Below are positions 16,742 to 26,364 of a stretch of 32,789 bases of DNA, one piece after another. A model generated the notes under the pieces. That model ran no database searches. It was not told where the DNA came from and saw only the letters and a program-made list of their open reading frames with translations. The stretch covers positions 1-32,789 of the forward strand of contig JALSLR010000103.1 of the NCBI GenBank assembly GCA_026988245.1, given 5' to 3'. Each line of letters opens with the position of its first letter. Within the stretch, counting starts at the first letter, position 1. The translations under genes were made by a program, and so were the position numbers. The DNA comes from Sulfurimonas sp. (GTDB taxonomy: Bacteria; Campylobacterota; Campylobacteria; Campylobacterales; Sulfurimonadaceae).

Positions 16742-17518
16742 TCAAGCTATATTAAATAATTTTAAAGCATTTTTTGTTGTAATTTCATTTATGTTTTCTT
16801 CTGAAACATCAAGTATTTCAGCCATTTTAGAGCCTATATGCGAGCAATAGGATGGCTCGTTCCTTGTTCCTCGAAATGGAGCAGGAGTAAGGTATGGAGC
16901 ATCTGTTTCGATTAGTAACTTATCATAGGGAATCTTTGGTAAGACATTGACAAGTTTTTTGGCATTTTTAAAGGTTACTACCCCTCCTATACCAAAATAA
17001 AACCCTTCATCTGCTAGACTTAGCAACTGCTCATCTGCATTGAAACAATGAAGGACACCACCCACTTCTCTAGCATCATATTTTAGCAAAATCTCTTTAG
17101 CATCACTAGAAGCATCTCTGATATGTATAATAAGTGGTTTTTTATACTTTTTAGCTAACTCTATTTGTGCTATAAAGATTTCTTTTTGACGTTTTTTTTC
17201 TTGTTCTTTTTCTACTCTTGTACCCTCGAGTCGAAAATAGTCAAGACCACATTCGCCTATAGCTACACACTTTTTATGATTTATATATTTATTAAAATAG
17301 GAGGTGTTAAAATTTTGTATGTCATAAGGATGGGCACCTATAGCAAAATATATATTAGGATAGGTTTCAGATATTTTTACTGCCAAATCTAAGCTTTTAG
17401 GATCAGCACCAGGAATAATGAAACGCTCAACTCCATTATTTATAGCTTTTTGAATAACTTCATCAAGATCATCCATATACTGTTCATTGTCTAAATGTAT
17501 ATGTGTATCAACTATCAT
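16742..17518 (-). CDS. tatD: TatD-family metal-dependent hydrolase
   Basis: This 258-residue TIM-barrel nuclease family member has the metal ligands His6 and His8 (DTHIHLD), Glu89 in GECGLDYF, the later His of IHIRDA and HCFNA, and Asp in ETDAPYLTP. TatD proteins act as DNases (3'-5' exonuclease or repair) in tested species. It overlaps recN by four bases, so two DNA-repair-related genes are coupled, although the true substrate in this group is not established. The start ATG 17518 matches the conserved N-terminus MIVDTHIHLD. Confidence 0.93.
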   Translation of the reverse strand: MIVDTHIHLDNEQYMDDLDEVIQKAINNGVERFIIPGADPKSLDLAVKISETYPNIYFAIGAHPYDIQNFNTSYFNKYINHKKCVAIGECGLDYFRLEGTRVEKEQEKKRQKEIFIAQIELAKKYKKPLIIHIRDASSDAKEILLKYDAREVGGVLHCFNADEQLLSLADEGFYFGIGGVVTFKNAKKLVNVLPKIPYDKLLIETDAPYLTPAPFRGTRNEPSYCSHIGSKMAEILDVSEENINEITTKNALKLFNIA

Positions 17519-19050
17519 CCGTTTGCCTCAAGTAATTCTTTAGCAAAAAGCTTTGCTTCGTTTGTTATATTTGCCCCAGAAATTATTCTTGCAATTTCAT
17601 CTATTCTTTGCCCTTTTGAGAGTTCTTTTACAAATGACTCATCATTTTCTTTATGAATGAGGAAGTGTTGGCTACCCATAGAAGTGAGTTGTGGTTGATG
17701 AGATATTACAAGTATTTGAAAATGTTTGGCAAGTTGTCTTAAAACTTTTGCTACACTCATCGACTCTTCACCACTTAGATTAGCATCAATTTCATCTAGC
17801 ATTAACACACCTCCATTACTAAGCATTTTTTCGGACTTTAACGCAAGCACAGCAAGGCGGAGCCTGTTAAATTCTCCGGTACTTATTTTTTGAAGCTGTG
17901 TGCCATTAATCTCAAGATTAATTCCATCTTTACCTATCTCAGTATACGGCATAGTATTTAAACGTATTGTAGCATCTCTGAGATAAAGCTCACGCAAATA
18001 TTTATTGAGATCTTTTTCAAATAAACTTACTTCTTTTAGTCTCAAATCAGAAAGCACCTGAGCTAAAATTTCAATATTTTGACTCAATTGAGATACTCTT
18101 TTTGCTAAATCATCTTTTGTTATTTCTATGTTTTCATATTTGGCAAGTTCTTTTTTCTTCTCTTCTAGGTAGACTAGAGATTCTTCTATGGAACCATATC
18201 TTCTTTTGAGTTCATTGAGCTCCTCAAGCCTATTTAAAACTTCTTCTATGTCAATCTCATCAAGTGCTGAGAATTTTTCTTGAGCATTCTCAAGAGTAGC
18301 TCTTAGCTCATTCATGGTGTCGTTAAAAAATGAACTCTCTATATCTAAAGCTTCCAAGGCAATATAGACATAGTGTTCACTGTCAAATAGAGTGTTAGCT
18401 GACTCGAGAGACTCTAAAACTTTTTCTTTTTTTGAAAGTTCTTTTTTTATTCGTAAAAGGTCTTCATCTTCACCAATCACCGGGCTGATTTTTTGAATTT
18501 TTTGAATTTCAAAATTTGCAAAATCTTTCAATTCTATTATTTTTCTCTCTTCTAGTTCTAATTCTTGAAGTTCTGAGAATAGTTTTTTATGCTCAATGTA
18601 TTCTTTTTTATACTGTTTTTTTATTTCTAAAATTGATTTGTTCTTATTGTATATTCTTTCATCAATCATATCAATCAAATTTTCATTTTCAAAATCACTA
18701 AAATCTTTCAAGCTTAAGTGCTTTAGGTTTTTCGAAGCAACCTCCCTCATAGCTTTTTTAGACACACTCTGGTTGTTAATGAAATATCTTGATTTTTCTT
18801 TTCTTATATGTTTAAAAATATTTATATCTTCACATTCTAGTCCAAATTCTTCACCATTAAAGCTCCAAGATGTTGTTGCTTCACATACTGCAGCTTCAGA
18901 ATTTTCAAGACCAAAAGAAGATAAAATGGAACTCATCAGTATAGATTTTCCACTACCACTAGGTCCAGTAAAAACAATCAAACCATTACTCAAAGGAAGA
19001 TTTACTTCCTTAAAGCTAAGGTAGTCTTTTAGGTAAAATCTTTCTATCAT
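17515..19050 (-). CDS. recN: DNA repair ATPase RecN
   Basis: RecN is an SMC-like ATPase that gathers at DNA double-strand breaks and assists recombination. At 511 residues it is shorter than the E. coli protein, as is usual in this phylum, because the coiled coils are shorter. Walker A GPSGSGKS is at 29-36. Two coiled-coil arms span about 130-350. The ABC signature ISTGEFNRLRLA and Walker B LDEIDANLSG lie in the C-terminal part, followed by the H-loop ISHQPQ. It overlaps nadK by one base and tatD by four. Confidence 0.92.
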   Translation of the reverse strand: MIERFYLKDYLSFKEVNLPLSNGLIVFTGPSGSGKSILMSSILSSFGLENSEAAVCEATTSWSFNGEEFGLECEDINIFKHIRKEKSRYFINNQSVSKKAMREVASKNLKHLSLKDFSDFENENLIDMIDERIYNKNKSILEIKKQYKKEYIEHKKLFSELQELELEERKIIELKDFANFEIQKIQKISPVIGEDEDLLRIKKELSKKEKVLESLESANTLFDSEHYVYIALEALDIESSFFNDTMNELRATLENAQEKFSALDEIDIEEVLNRLEELNELKRRYGSIEESLVYLEEKKKELAKYENIEITKDDLAKRVSQLSQNIEILAQVLSDLRLKEVSLFEKDLNKYLRELYLRDATIRLNTMPYTEIGKDGINLEINGTQLQKISTGEFNRLRLAVLALKSEKMLSNGGVLMLDEIDANLSGEESMSVAKVLRQLAKHFQILVISHQPQLTSMGSQHFLIHKENDESFVKELSKGQRIDEIARIISGANITNEAKLFAKELLEANG

Positions 19051-19904
19051 TATTCGCCCCAGCTTAATTTTTCTTTGAGTACATCAAAGTAGTTAAATTC
19101 TTCTCTATGTATGAGCATGACACGTTTTTTGGATAGTCTCATGTGCAAACTTTCTCCTAGTTTCAATTCATGCTTTTCTTGCCCGTCGACTATTATAAGT
19201 GCTTTTTCATCTGACGTACGCATCTCTATAGCATACTCACCAGGCAAAACAACTGGACGTTGAGTAAGCGAATGCGGACATATGGGAGTAAGAGCAAACA
19301 CATTAGTTAAAGGAAACAAAACAGGTCCTCCTGCTGCTAAATTGTAGGCTGTTGATCCTGTTGGCGTGGATAATATAACACCATCTCCGTGATATGTGTT
19401 AAATGCTTTTGAATCAACAAGTGTTTCTATATGAATCATACTCGAAATAGACGAACGAGTCAAAACCACATCATTAAAAGCATACATACTTATCTCACTC
19501 TCTTCTTTTTTTATAGTTGCTTTGAGTATTGCTCTTTTATCTATACGATATTTTCCATTAATCATATTCGAAACAAACTCATCAAGTTCACTCAAATTTA
19601 CATCTGCTAAAAACCCAAGATTACCAGCATATACACCTAGCACAGGAATATCGAAATCAAAAGATCTTCTCACTGTGGAGATAAGAGTGCCATCTCCACC
19701 TACAGTAACCAAAGCATCACATTCTTGGCAAAGTTTAGAAAACTCCACACCCTTTTCAGAAATCATTTTAGCACTCTGAGAATCAATATCCACACAAATA
19801 TCATACTTGTTAAAAATATTTTTTAGTTTAAAATAGCTTTTTCTAAGTTCTGGAGTGGATGGTCGAAGCACTACTCCGATTTTTTTAATATTTAAATCTG
19901 TCAA
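19050..19904 (-). CDS. nadK: NAD kinase
   Basis: NadK phosphorylates NAD to NADP in the cytoplasm. This 284-residue protein has GGDGTLIS at 69-76, NDVVLTRSS in the middle, and the substrate loop STPTGSTAYNLAAGGP, all diagnostic. It is the first gene of the long minus-strand run. A minus-strand TATAAT lies about 30 bases upstream, and the divergent thioredoxin-like gene shares this 101-base intergenic stretch. The recN start overlaps its stop by one base. Confidence 0.96.
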   Translation of the reverse strand: MTDLNIKKIGVVLRPSTPELRKSYFKLKNIFNKYDICVDIDSQSAKMISEKGVEFSKLCQECDALVTVGGDGTLISTVRRSFDFDIPVLGVYAGNLGFLADVNLSELDEFVSNMINGKYRIDKRAILKATIKKEESEISMYAFNDVVLTRSSISSMIHIETLVDSKAFNTYHGDGVILSTPTGSTAYNLAAGGPVLFPLTNVFALTPICPHSLTQRPVVLPGEYAIEMRTSDEKALIIVDGQEKHELKLGESLHMRLSKKRVMLIHREEFNYFDVLKEKLSWGE

Positions 19905-19932
19905 ATTAACTCTTTATTAAAAAATTTTCTTT

Positions 19933-19938
19933 ATTATA
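19933..19938 (-). promoter_or_regulatory. -10 box of the nadK-recN-tatD run
   Basis: On the minus strand TTGTATAATAAAG contains a perfect TATAAT with a TG at the hexamer edge, 28 bases before the nadK ATG. The leader would be about 20 bases. Confidence 0.55.
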
Positions 19939-20005
19939 CAATTTTATCATTAAATAGTAGAAAATATGGCAAAATGTCATACTTTAACAAATAGGCTTCT
20001 ATTTT

Positions 20006-20440
20006 ATGAAACAATTAATATTGCTTTTATTTTTAAACATCTCTATTTTTGCTCTGGAAATAGATGAGTTTGCTTCGCATCTGGATTATCAAAGAGACTA
20101 TAATACCGCTTTAGCGCTAGCTAAAACAAAAAATAAGCCTTTAATGCTAGTAGTTGGAACAGACTATTGTCCTTGGTGTAGAAAGTTTGAACGTAAAACT
20201 TTAAAGTATTCAACAGTTGCCATTATAATAAATAAAGAATTTATAGCTATCGTTGTGGATAAAAATAAAGATAAAGGTAGCTATCCAAGTAAATATTCCT
20301 CTCCAATCACTCCTGCTGTATTTTTTATAAATCCAAAAGACAGCTCTACTATTGGTAAAAGTGTTGGCTATATAAGAAAAAAAGATTACGTAGAAAAGCT
20401 AGAAAGTATCCTTTTTTTATTTTCTAAAGAGGGTAGATGA
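20006..20440 (+). CDS. Exported thioredoxin-fold protein
   Basis: This 144-residue protein has a signal peptide (about 1-16) and a single thioredoxin fold. The CPWC active site is at residues 55-58 in GTDYCPWCRKFER, and a cis-Pro-type TPAVFF follows. CPWC and the SoxW/DUF255-like layout suggest a periplasmic disulfide reductase or chaperone; which partner it reduces is unknown. It overlaps the next exported protein by four bases (ATGATG region), so the two probably work together in the periplasm. Confidence 0.87.
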   Translation: MKQLILLLFLNISIFALEIDEFASHLDYQRDYNTALALAKTKNKPLMLVVGTDYCPWCRKFERKTLKYSTVAIIINKEFIAIVVDKNKDKGSYPSKYSSPITPAVFFINPKDSSTIGKSVGYIRKKDYVEKLESILFLFSKEGR

Positions 20441-20883
20441 TGAAAAAAATATTTTTATCTTTAGTTATGCTTTACAGCTTAGTATCTGGTGCACTCATCC
20501 CTTACACATTAGAAAATTTAAAAAAAATAAATCTTTATTATATTGACAAATCAGGATTGTTTTCTAAAAAAGATCAAGAGCTTATAAAGTCTGAAATACG
20601 AAACAAACTTATTAAAAATGGATTTGAACTACACGCCGACGATCCAAGTACTTTAGTAATTATCATCAAGACTATTAATACTGATGATACGTTAGTTGCT
20701 AGTATCTCGCTACTTGTAGGTGAAGAGGTTATAACAAAAAGAGAAAAAAATATTGAGACTATGGCTTTGACCTTTCATCTCAATAAGTTTATAGAACTTG
20801 ATGAACCTACAATAGAGATAAAGGAGTCAATAAACTCTATGCTTGGGGATTTTATAAAACTTTACAAAGAAGATATGGAGTAA
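20437..20883 (+). CDS. Exported protein of unknown function
   Basis: This 148-residue protein has a signal peptide (hydrophobic about 4-18, cleavage near VSGA). The mature part has an alpha/beta pattern: ELIKSEIRNKLIKNGFEL, then alternating hydrophobic strands (TLVIIIKTIN, LVASISLLVGE), ending in a long helix. There is no cysteine in the mature chain, so it is not an obvious thioredoxin substrate. The layout resembles small periplasmic proteins that assemble on the outer membrane, but I cannot assign a family. It is translationally coupled to the CPWC protein. Confidence 0.78.
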   Translation: MMKKIFLSLVMLYSLVSGALIPYTLENLKKINLYYIDKSGLFSKKDQELIKSEIRNKLIKNGFELHADDPSTLVIIIKTINTDDTLVASISLLVGEEVITKREKNIETMALTFHLNKFIELDEPTIEIKESINSMLGDFIKLYKEDME

Positions 20884-20921
20884 AAAACTATTTAAAAAGC
20901 AAGTGATAAGCCAAACTAAGG

Positions 20922-20927
20922 TATAAT
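20922..20927 (+). promoter_or_regulatory. -10 box for aspS-adk
   Basis: A perfect TATAAT in AAGGTATAATCGCG lies 32 bases before the aspS ATG. TATAGGACTC before the start provides AGGA as ribosome binding site. Confidence 0.6.
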
Positions 20928-20958
20928 CGCGAAAATTTTTTATAGGACTCTATATAAC

Positions 20959-22716
20959 ATGAGAAGTCATTATTGTACAGATTTAAGTGAAACAAACGTA
21001 GGCCAAGAAGTTACATTAACTGGTTGGGCAAATAGTTACCGTGATCACGGTGGAATTATTTTTATAGATTTAAGAGACAAGAGTGGTCTAGTTCAATTAA
21101 CTTGCGACCCTGCTGATAGCGCAACCGCTCATAAAATTGCAGACGAAGTTCGTGATGAATTTGTTCTCATTGCTAAAGGTGTTGTAAGAGCCCGAGGGGA
21201 AGGTTTAGTAAACCCTCGACTCAAAACTGGAGCAATAGAGGTTATGGTTACTAATCTTGTGATTGAAAATAGATCAGCACCAATCCCTTTTACTCTAAGC
21301 GATGATAATGTAGGCGAAGATATTAGGCTTAAATATAGATACTTAGAATTACGTAAACCTGCTATGTATGAAACATTTCGTCTACGTTCAAAAGCTGCAA
21401 TTGCTGCAAGAAACTCTCTTGATGCTAATGGTTTTTTGGAAGTAGAAACACCTATACTTACTAAATCAACTCCAGAGGGTGCGAGAGACTATCTAGTACC
21501 CTCTCGTGTTCATGATGGAGAGTTTTACGCTCTTCCTCAATCACCACAACTTTTTAAACAACTTTTAATGGTTGGTGGATTTGATAGATATTTTCAAATA
21601 GCGAAATGTTTTCGTGACGAGGACTTAAGAGCAGATAGGCAGCCTGAATTTACTCAGATAGATGTTGAGATGAGTTTTTGCAATCAAGAAGATATTATTA
21701 AAGTAGCTGAAGATTTACTTGAGTCAATGTTTAGAGCATGTGACATAGAGGTAAAAGCACCTTTTAATCGCATCAGATACAATGATGCTATGGAATGGTA
21801 TGGTTCAGACAAGCCAGACCTTAGATATGACCTTAAAATGGTAGATGTTATAGATATTTTTGAGCGATGCGATAATGAAATCTTTACAAGTATAGCTAAA
21901 AAACCACATACTAATCGTATTAAAGCGTTAAAAGTACCTGGTGCTGATTTAGCTTTTTCAAAACGTGAGATGAAAGGTTTTGAGGATTATGTTCGCAAAT
22001 TTGGTGCACATGGTCTTGGATATTTTCAAATGAAAGAAGATGGACTCAAAGGTCCATTGACTAAATTCTTTAGTGAAGAAGATATAGCCCTTATTATAGA
22101 GCGTACGCAACTTGAAGTTGGTGATGTTGTATTTTTTGGTGCAGGCGATAAAAAAACAGTAATGGATTATATGGGACGCTTTAGAATCTTTATCGCTGAA
22201 CATGAAAAAATGAATCTTGTAGATAAAGACGCTTACGAATTCGTATGGGTTGTTGACTTTCCTATGTTTGAGGTTGAAGATGGTCGGGTAAAAGCCCTGC
22301 ACCACCCTTTCACACAACCAGTTGATACAGATAAAGATGATGTAGAAGAGATAGAATCTATCGCTTATGATATTGTTTTAAATGGTACAGAGCTTGGCGG
22401 AGGATCAATTCGTATCCATAAAGAAGATGTACAAAACGAGGTATTTAAACTACTTGGAATTGGTGAAGAAGAAGCGCAAGAAAAATTTGGTTTTTTACTT
22501 GATGCTCTTAAGTTTGGGGCACCTCCTCATGGTGGATTTGCCCTTGGATTTGACAGACTTATGATGCTTATAAGTAAAAAACCTAGTATTCGAGATGTTA
22601 TAGCTTTTCCTAAGACGCAAAAAGCTTCTTGTGTGCTTACAAGAGCACCTAGTGAAGTTGATAATATTCAACTTCGTGATTTACATATTCGACTTAGAGA
22701 ACAAAAAAAGTCATAA
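20959..22716 (+). CDS. aspS: Aspartyl-tRNA synthetase (probably Asp/Asn non-discriminating)
   Basis: This 585-residue class II synthetase charges tRNA-Asp. The N-terminal OB domain (1-105, with [19 protein letters not shown]) binds the anticodon. The class II core has motif 2 in [16 protein letters not shown] and motif 3 in [12 protein letters not shown], with the bacterial GAD insertion between (about 290-420). Campylobacterota generally use AspS on tRNA-Asn as well, with GatCAB completing Asn-tRNA; that is family knowledge, not seen here. Its stop overlaps the adenylate kinase start by one base. Confidence 0.96.
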   Translation: MRSHYCTDLSETNVGQEVTLTGWANSYRDHGGIIFIDLRDKSGLVQLTCDPADSATAHKIADEVRDEFVLIAKGVVRARGEGLVNPRLKTGAIEVMVTNLVIENRSAPIPFTLSDDNVGEDIRLKYRYLELRKPAMYETFRLRSKAAIAARNSLDANGFLEVETPILTKSTPEGARDYLVPSRVHDGEFYALPQSPQLFKQLLMVGGFDRYFQIAKCFRDEDLRADRQPEFTQIDVEMSFCNQEDIIKVAEDLLESMFRACDIEVKAPFNRIRYNDAMEWYGSDKPDLRYDLKMVDVIDIFERCDNEIFTSIAKKPHTNRIKALKVPGADLAFSKREMKGFEDYVRKFGAHGLGYFQMKEDGLKGPLTKFFSEEDIALIIERTQLEVGDVVFFGAGDKKTVMDYMGRFRIFIAEHEKMNLVDKDAYEFVWVVDFPMFEVEDGRVKALHHPFTQPVDTDKDDVEEIESIAYDIVLNGTELGGGSIRIHKEDVQNEVFKLLGIGEEEAQEKFGFLLDALKFGAPPHGGFALGFDRLMMLISKKPSIRDVIAFPKTQKASCVLTRAPSEVDNIQLRDLHIRLREQKKS

Positions 22717-23285
22717 TGAAGAAGCTTTTTTTAATTATCGGAGCGCCTGGCTCTGGTAAAACAACAGATGCAGAACTTATAGCAGAGAAAAACGAACAAA
22801 TTACTCACTACTCTACTGGAGATATGCTACGAGCAGAGGTTGCAACAGAAAGTGAGTTAGGAAAAGAGATAAATAAATACATCTCAAAAGGACTTATAGT
22901 TCCTATAGCTGTTGCTATTAAAACAATTACAACAGCTATAAAAAATGCTCCCACTAACACTATTATCATAGACGGCTATCCAAGAAGTATGGAGCAACTC
23001 AATGCTTTAGATGAGTTCTTACTAACAGATTCTGGTTTAGAACTTTCTAGTGTTATAGAAGTACGCGTGAGCGAACAAACAGCACGAGATAGAGTCCTTG
23101 GGCGCAGTCGTGGTTCAGATGACAACAATGAAGTCTTTAACAACAGAATGAAAATATATACAGAACCTCTAGAAAATATTCAATCTTTTTATGATGCTAA
23201 GAATATATTAAAAATTATTTCTGGAGAAGGAACTATAGAAGATATAGTTGTAGAAATGGAAAACTTTATAAAATCTAAAATTTAG
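22716..23285 (+). CDS. adk: Adenylate kinase, short-LID Campylobacterota type
   Basis: Adk interconverts ATP plus AMP and two ADP. The protein has 189 residues with P-loop GAPGSGKT (9-16), the AMP-site [18 protein letters not shown], and a short lid (GRSRGSDDNNEVFNNRM) instead of the long LID domain. Adenylate kinases of Campylobacter have this form and size. It follows aspS with one base overlap. A second adenylate kinase, of the long-LID type, lies convergent just downstream, so this genome seems to carry two enzymes for the same reaction. Confidence 0.9.
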   Translation: MKKLFLIIGAPGSGKTTDAELIAEKNEQITHYSTGDMLRAEVATESELGKEINKYISKGLIVPIAVAIKTITTAIKNAPTNTIIIDGYPRSMEQLNALDEFLLTDSGLELSSVIEVRVSEQTARDRVLGRSRGSDDNNEVFNNRMKIYTEPLENIQSFYDAKNILKIISGEGTIEDIVVEMENFIKSKI

Positions 23286-23287
23286 CT

Positions 23288-23310
23288 CTTAGCATCATAA
23301 TGATGCTAAG
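23288..23310. terminator. Shared bidirectional hairpin between the two adenylate kinases
   Basis: CTTAGCATCAT (23288-23298) and ATGATGCTAAG (23300-23310) are exact inverse repeats, three bases after the short adk stop and 14 bases before the stop of the convergent adk. It can serve both strands. T tracts are modest: on the minus strand AAATTTTAGATTTT follows, and on the plus strand there is little. Confidence 0.75.
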
Positions 23311-23324
23311 AAAGTAACTTCTAG

Positions 23325-23981
<657 letters not shown>

Positions 23982-24036
23982 CTATTTATTTTTTATTCAT
24001 TAGATTATATATAAAATGAAGTTAAAAGACTATAAA

Positions 24037-24297
24037 TTATTCTTCATCTTGCTGAGCTTCAAGAATATCATCTATCATCTCTTTACATTCATCTTCTTGC
24101 ATCTCTCCAGTAGCTATATCATCTAAGACATCTTTTAAATCATCTTTAAATTCACGAAGCTCTTCTATTTCATCTTTTTGTTCATTATTTGCATTTTTTT
24201 CACCAGCAATCTCTTCAAATATTTCATCTAAACGATCATCAATATCTGGAATAACTTCTTTAGTTAGTAATTCTTCTAGTTTTTGAGTATAAGACAT
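24037..24297 (-). CDS. Small, very acidic coiled-coil-like protein
   Basis: This 86-residue cytoplasmic protein begins at ATG 24297, with AGGGAAAC seven bases before it; a longer frame from 24336 lacks such a site. More than a third of residues are Asp or Glu by my count, in heptad-like helices (LEELLTKEVIPDIDDRLDEI, then a second run around EIEELREFKDDLKDVLDDI). It has one Cys and no signal or membrane segment. It resembles conserved small proteins of this phylum without a known role. The neighbours on both sides are divergent or unrelated, so it is monocistronic. Confidence 0.75.
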   Translation of the reverse strand: MSYTQKLEELLTKEVIPDIDDRLDEIFEEIAGEKNANNEQKDEIEELREFKDDLKDVLDDIATGEMQEDECKEMIDDILEAQQDEE

Positions 24298-24357
24298 ATG
24301 TTTCCCTATTTTATTTGATTTTCCTAATAATAGCAAAAATTTTTATATTTAAATTAA

Positions 24358-24366
24358 TGTTATAAT
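24358..24366 (+). promoter_or_regulatory. Extended -10 box upstream of the DUF6166-HTH gene
   Basis: TGTTATAAT fits TGnTATAAT and predicts a leader of nearly 100 bases before the start at 24469. Within that leader AGCCAA (24400-24405) can pair with TTGGCT (24425-24430). Confidence 0.5.
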
Positions 24367-24468
24367 TATTCTTACCGATATTAAACAAAAGTAAGTAAAA
24401 GCCAAGGAATTACATATACTTAGTTTGGCTATTACCATTAATTTTTTTACATCACAAAAAGGGAAATC

Positions 24469-25077
24469 ATGACATTAGCTAGAAATAATCATGTTTTTAA
24501 AGGGCACAAAGCTCTTTTAGGAAATAAGTATGTAACTTATGGTGAAGTAGAGCTTCCAATTAGGTATGAACAATACTCTAAATCAGAGAATGGTTTTGAT
24601 TGGGGTGCGAGCAGTTCAGGATCTCAACAATTGGCTTATTCTATTCTTCGCCAGCTTACTGATGAAGAATTTTCAAAGCAAAATGTTACAAAGTTTGTTA
24701 AGGACGTAGTTAGCTCTCTTAATGCAAGAGATTGGGTTTTAAGTGCTATGGATGTTCAGGAATGGATTGAAAATAATTCCAACAAAGATGAATTAATACA
24801 AAAAGAACCTATAAAAACCTCTAATTTAGTTTTAAAATCAAAACATAAAAAAGTTAAAAAAAATGTAGTTAAAGATGTGTGTAAAGAACTTAGTATCACA
24901 CAAAAAGAGTTAGCACATATACTTGAAGTTCCAGAAGGAACTATAAGCAGTTGGGCTGTAAAAAATGAAATTCCTCGTCTTGGAAAAAAAGCAATAGAAT
25001 TCTACATACAAAACACAAAAAATTTAAAAATTGTTACAAGTTATAAAAACTTTATTAATCTTATAAATGCTTCTTAG
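24469..25077 (+). CDS. DUF6166-like protein with C-terminal helix-turn-helix
   Basis: This is a 202-residue two-part protein. Residues 1-105 look like DUF6166 (GNKYVTYGEVELPIRYE, FDWGASSSGSQQLAYSILRQL, then the NARDWVLSAMDVQEWIE tail), a small beta-rich domain of unknown role. After a Lys-rich linker, residues about 135-180 (DVCKELSITQKELAHILEV, PEGTISSWAVKNEIPRLG) form a Cro/XRE-type helix-turn-helix. AAGGGAAAT before the ATG is a good ribosome site. The long leader suggests regulated expression. The fusion suggests a DNA-binding regulator that senses something through the first domain, which is inference. Confidence 0.78.
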   Translation: MTLARNNHVFKGHKALLGNKYVTYGEVELPIRYEQYSKSENGFDWGASSSGSQQLAYSILRQLTDEEFSKQNVTKFVKDVVSSLNARDWVLSAMDVQEWIENNSNKDELIQKEPIKTSNLVLKSKHKKVKKNVVKDVCKELSITQKELAHILEVPEGTISSWAVKNEIPRLGKKAIEFYIQNTKNLKIVTSYKNFINLINAS

Positions 25078-26258
25078 TTAATACTCGCTACGAGTGTTAA
25101 CTTTTCTAAATCTTGGGGTGATATATTTTTTTCTTTAGAAAAATTTTCGATTTCTGCTTCATCAAATCTTTCTATAGATAGCACAAAATTAAATATCTCT
25201 CCTAGCCTACCTCTCTTGTGCAGCAAGGCTTCTCTTATTTGCTTATCTACATTCATCTCTTTTAAAACGGCTCTCAAAGAAACATGGAACAAAACATTCA
25301 TTAAAGAAAGTACACCTACAAAATATGCTTCTGACACTAAATCTTTTGCTATTAGCTGAGAAATATATTCCATAAGAAGGCTTCGATTCCTCACTTGCTC
25401 CATGAGTGCTGACCTTTTGGACTCCTGCTCAGTGTTTGAATAAACCATTAGCATAAGCCATTGCGTTAACTTTGTTCTACCTACAAGAGTAAGAACTTGC
25501 TTTATAGAAGATAAGTTTTGTCTAAAATGAAAAGCACCAGAATTTATAAATTTTAATAACTGAATTGTTATAGCAGGATTTTTTTCAAACTCAAGTACTA
25601 CATCATCTATATCGCTATCTTGCAGAAGCTTGTTGCATAAATCAACAATATTTTGTGCTTCAGAATCAAATTTTTCTTGTTCTAAAACTTTTGGTTTCGA
25701 AAAGAAAAATCCTTGTACGTAATGGATGGAGTTTGCTTTCACTTTTTTCAGCATCTGATCAGTTTCAACCTTTGTTGCAATTATGTTTGCTCCATTTGAT
25801 TGTAATATTTTTATCTTATCATTAGGGGTATTAATGTCTACTTTTATGTAACTAATATACTCTTTAAGTTCTAAAAAATTATCTATAACTTCATTATTCA
25901 CTAAGCTATCATTGATTGCAAAAACAAGACCTAATTGATGCAATTCTATTATTTTATTTTTTATTTTCTTTGTAACCCTGCCCTGCATCTGTAATGAAAA
26001 AATAAAATGTTCTTTTGGAATAGTAAACATCACTTCATGAAGTAAGAATTTTTCATCGGCCTTTATAAATGCTTTGTAGTTACCAAGTAAATTTTTTATA
26101 CCAAACTTGTTAAGGGTTGAATTTAAAACAGCAACTGTTGCAAGTCTAGAGTTTTTTATTGTTGGTCTTGAGTTGTCATCTCGATAGAGCAATTCATAAG
26201 CAAAAATTTCATTGTTTTCATCCAAAATAGGCTGTCTTGCGATATATATATTTTCCAT
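25074..26258 (-). CDS. EAL-HDOD signalling protein (YuxH-like)
   Basis: This 394-residue protein begins IYIARQPILDENNEIFAYELLYR, the hallmark of the YuxH/CdgJ group. The EAL part (about 1-195) has ELL in place of the catalytic EAL motif, and the metal-binding acidic residues are largely missing, so it is probably not a phosphodiesterase. The HDOD domain (about 200-385, including NPAITIQLLKFINSGAFHF) lacks HD-hydrolase residues, as usual. In other bacteria such proteins control motility and surface behaviour through protein contacts. It converges on the DUF6166 gene with a four-base overlap, and a minus-strand TGTATAAT lies about 30 bases upstream of its start. Confidence 0.88.
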   Translation of the reverse strand: MENIYIARQPILDENNEIFAYELLYRDDNSRPTIKNSRLATVAVLNSTLNKFGIKNLLGNYKAFIKADEKFLLHEVMFTIPKEHFIFSLQMQGRVTKKIKNKIIELHQLGLVFAINDSLVNNEVIDNFLELKEYISYIKVDINTPNDKIKILQSNGANIIATKVETDQMLKKVKANSIHYVQGFFFSKPKVLEQEKFDSEAQNIVDLCNKLLQDSDIDDVVLEFEKNPAITIQLLKFINSGAFHFRQNLSSIKQVLTLVGRTKLTQWLMLMVYSNTEQESKRSALMEQVRNRSLLMEYISQLIAKDLVSEAYFVGVLSLMNVLFHVSLRAVLKEMNVDKQIREALLHKRGRLGEIFNFVLSIERFDEAEIENFSKEKNISPQDLEKLTLVASIN

Positions 26259-26287
26259 ACTTAACTCTTTGAATATTTTATAAATTT

Positions 26288-26293
26288 ATTATA
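26288..26293 (-). promoter_or_regulatory. -10 box for the EAL-HDOD gene
   Basis: On the minus strand TGTATAATAAATTT holds a perfect TATAAT about 30 bases before the start at 26258. Confidence 0.5.
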
Positions 26294-26334
26294 CATAAAC
26301 AATCTTAAGCCCCAACAAAGAATGTTTTAACTAC

Positions 26335-26356
26335 TATATAGTAAATTATATAGTAA
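26335..26356 (+). promoter_or_regulatory. Operator-like direct repeat TATATAGTAA
   Basis: TATATAGTAA occurs twice (26335-26344 and 26347-26356), 12 bases apart. The first copy is part of a perfect palindrome ACTATATAGT (26333-26342). The second copy runs into the AAGGA ribosome site of the next gene, so a bound protein could block both transcription and translation start. The neighbouring ribbon-helix-helix-like protein is the natural candidate. Confidence 0.5.
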
Positions 26357-26364
26357 GGAATGAT

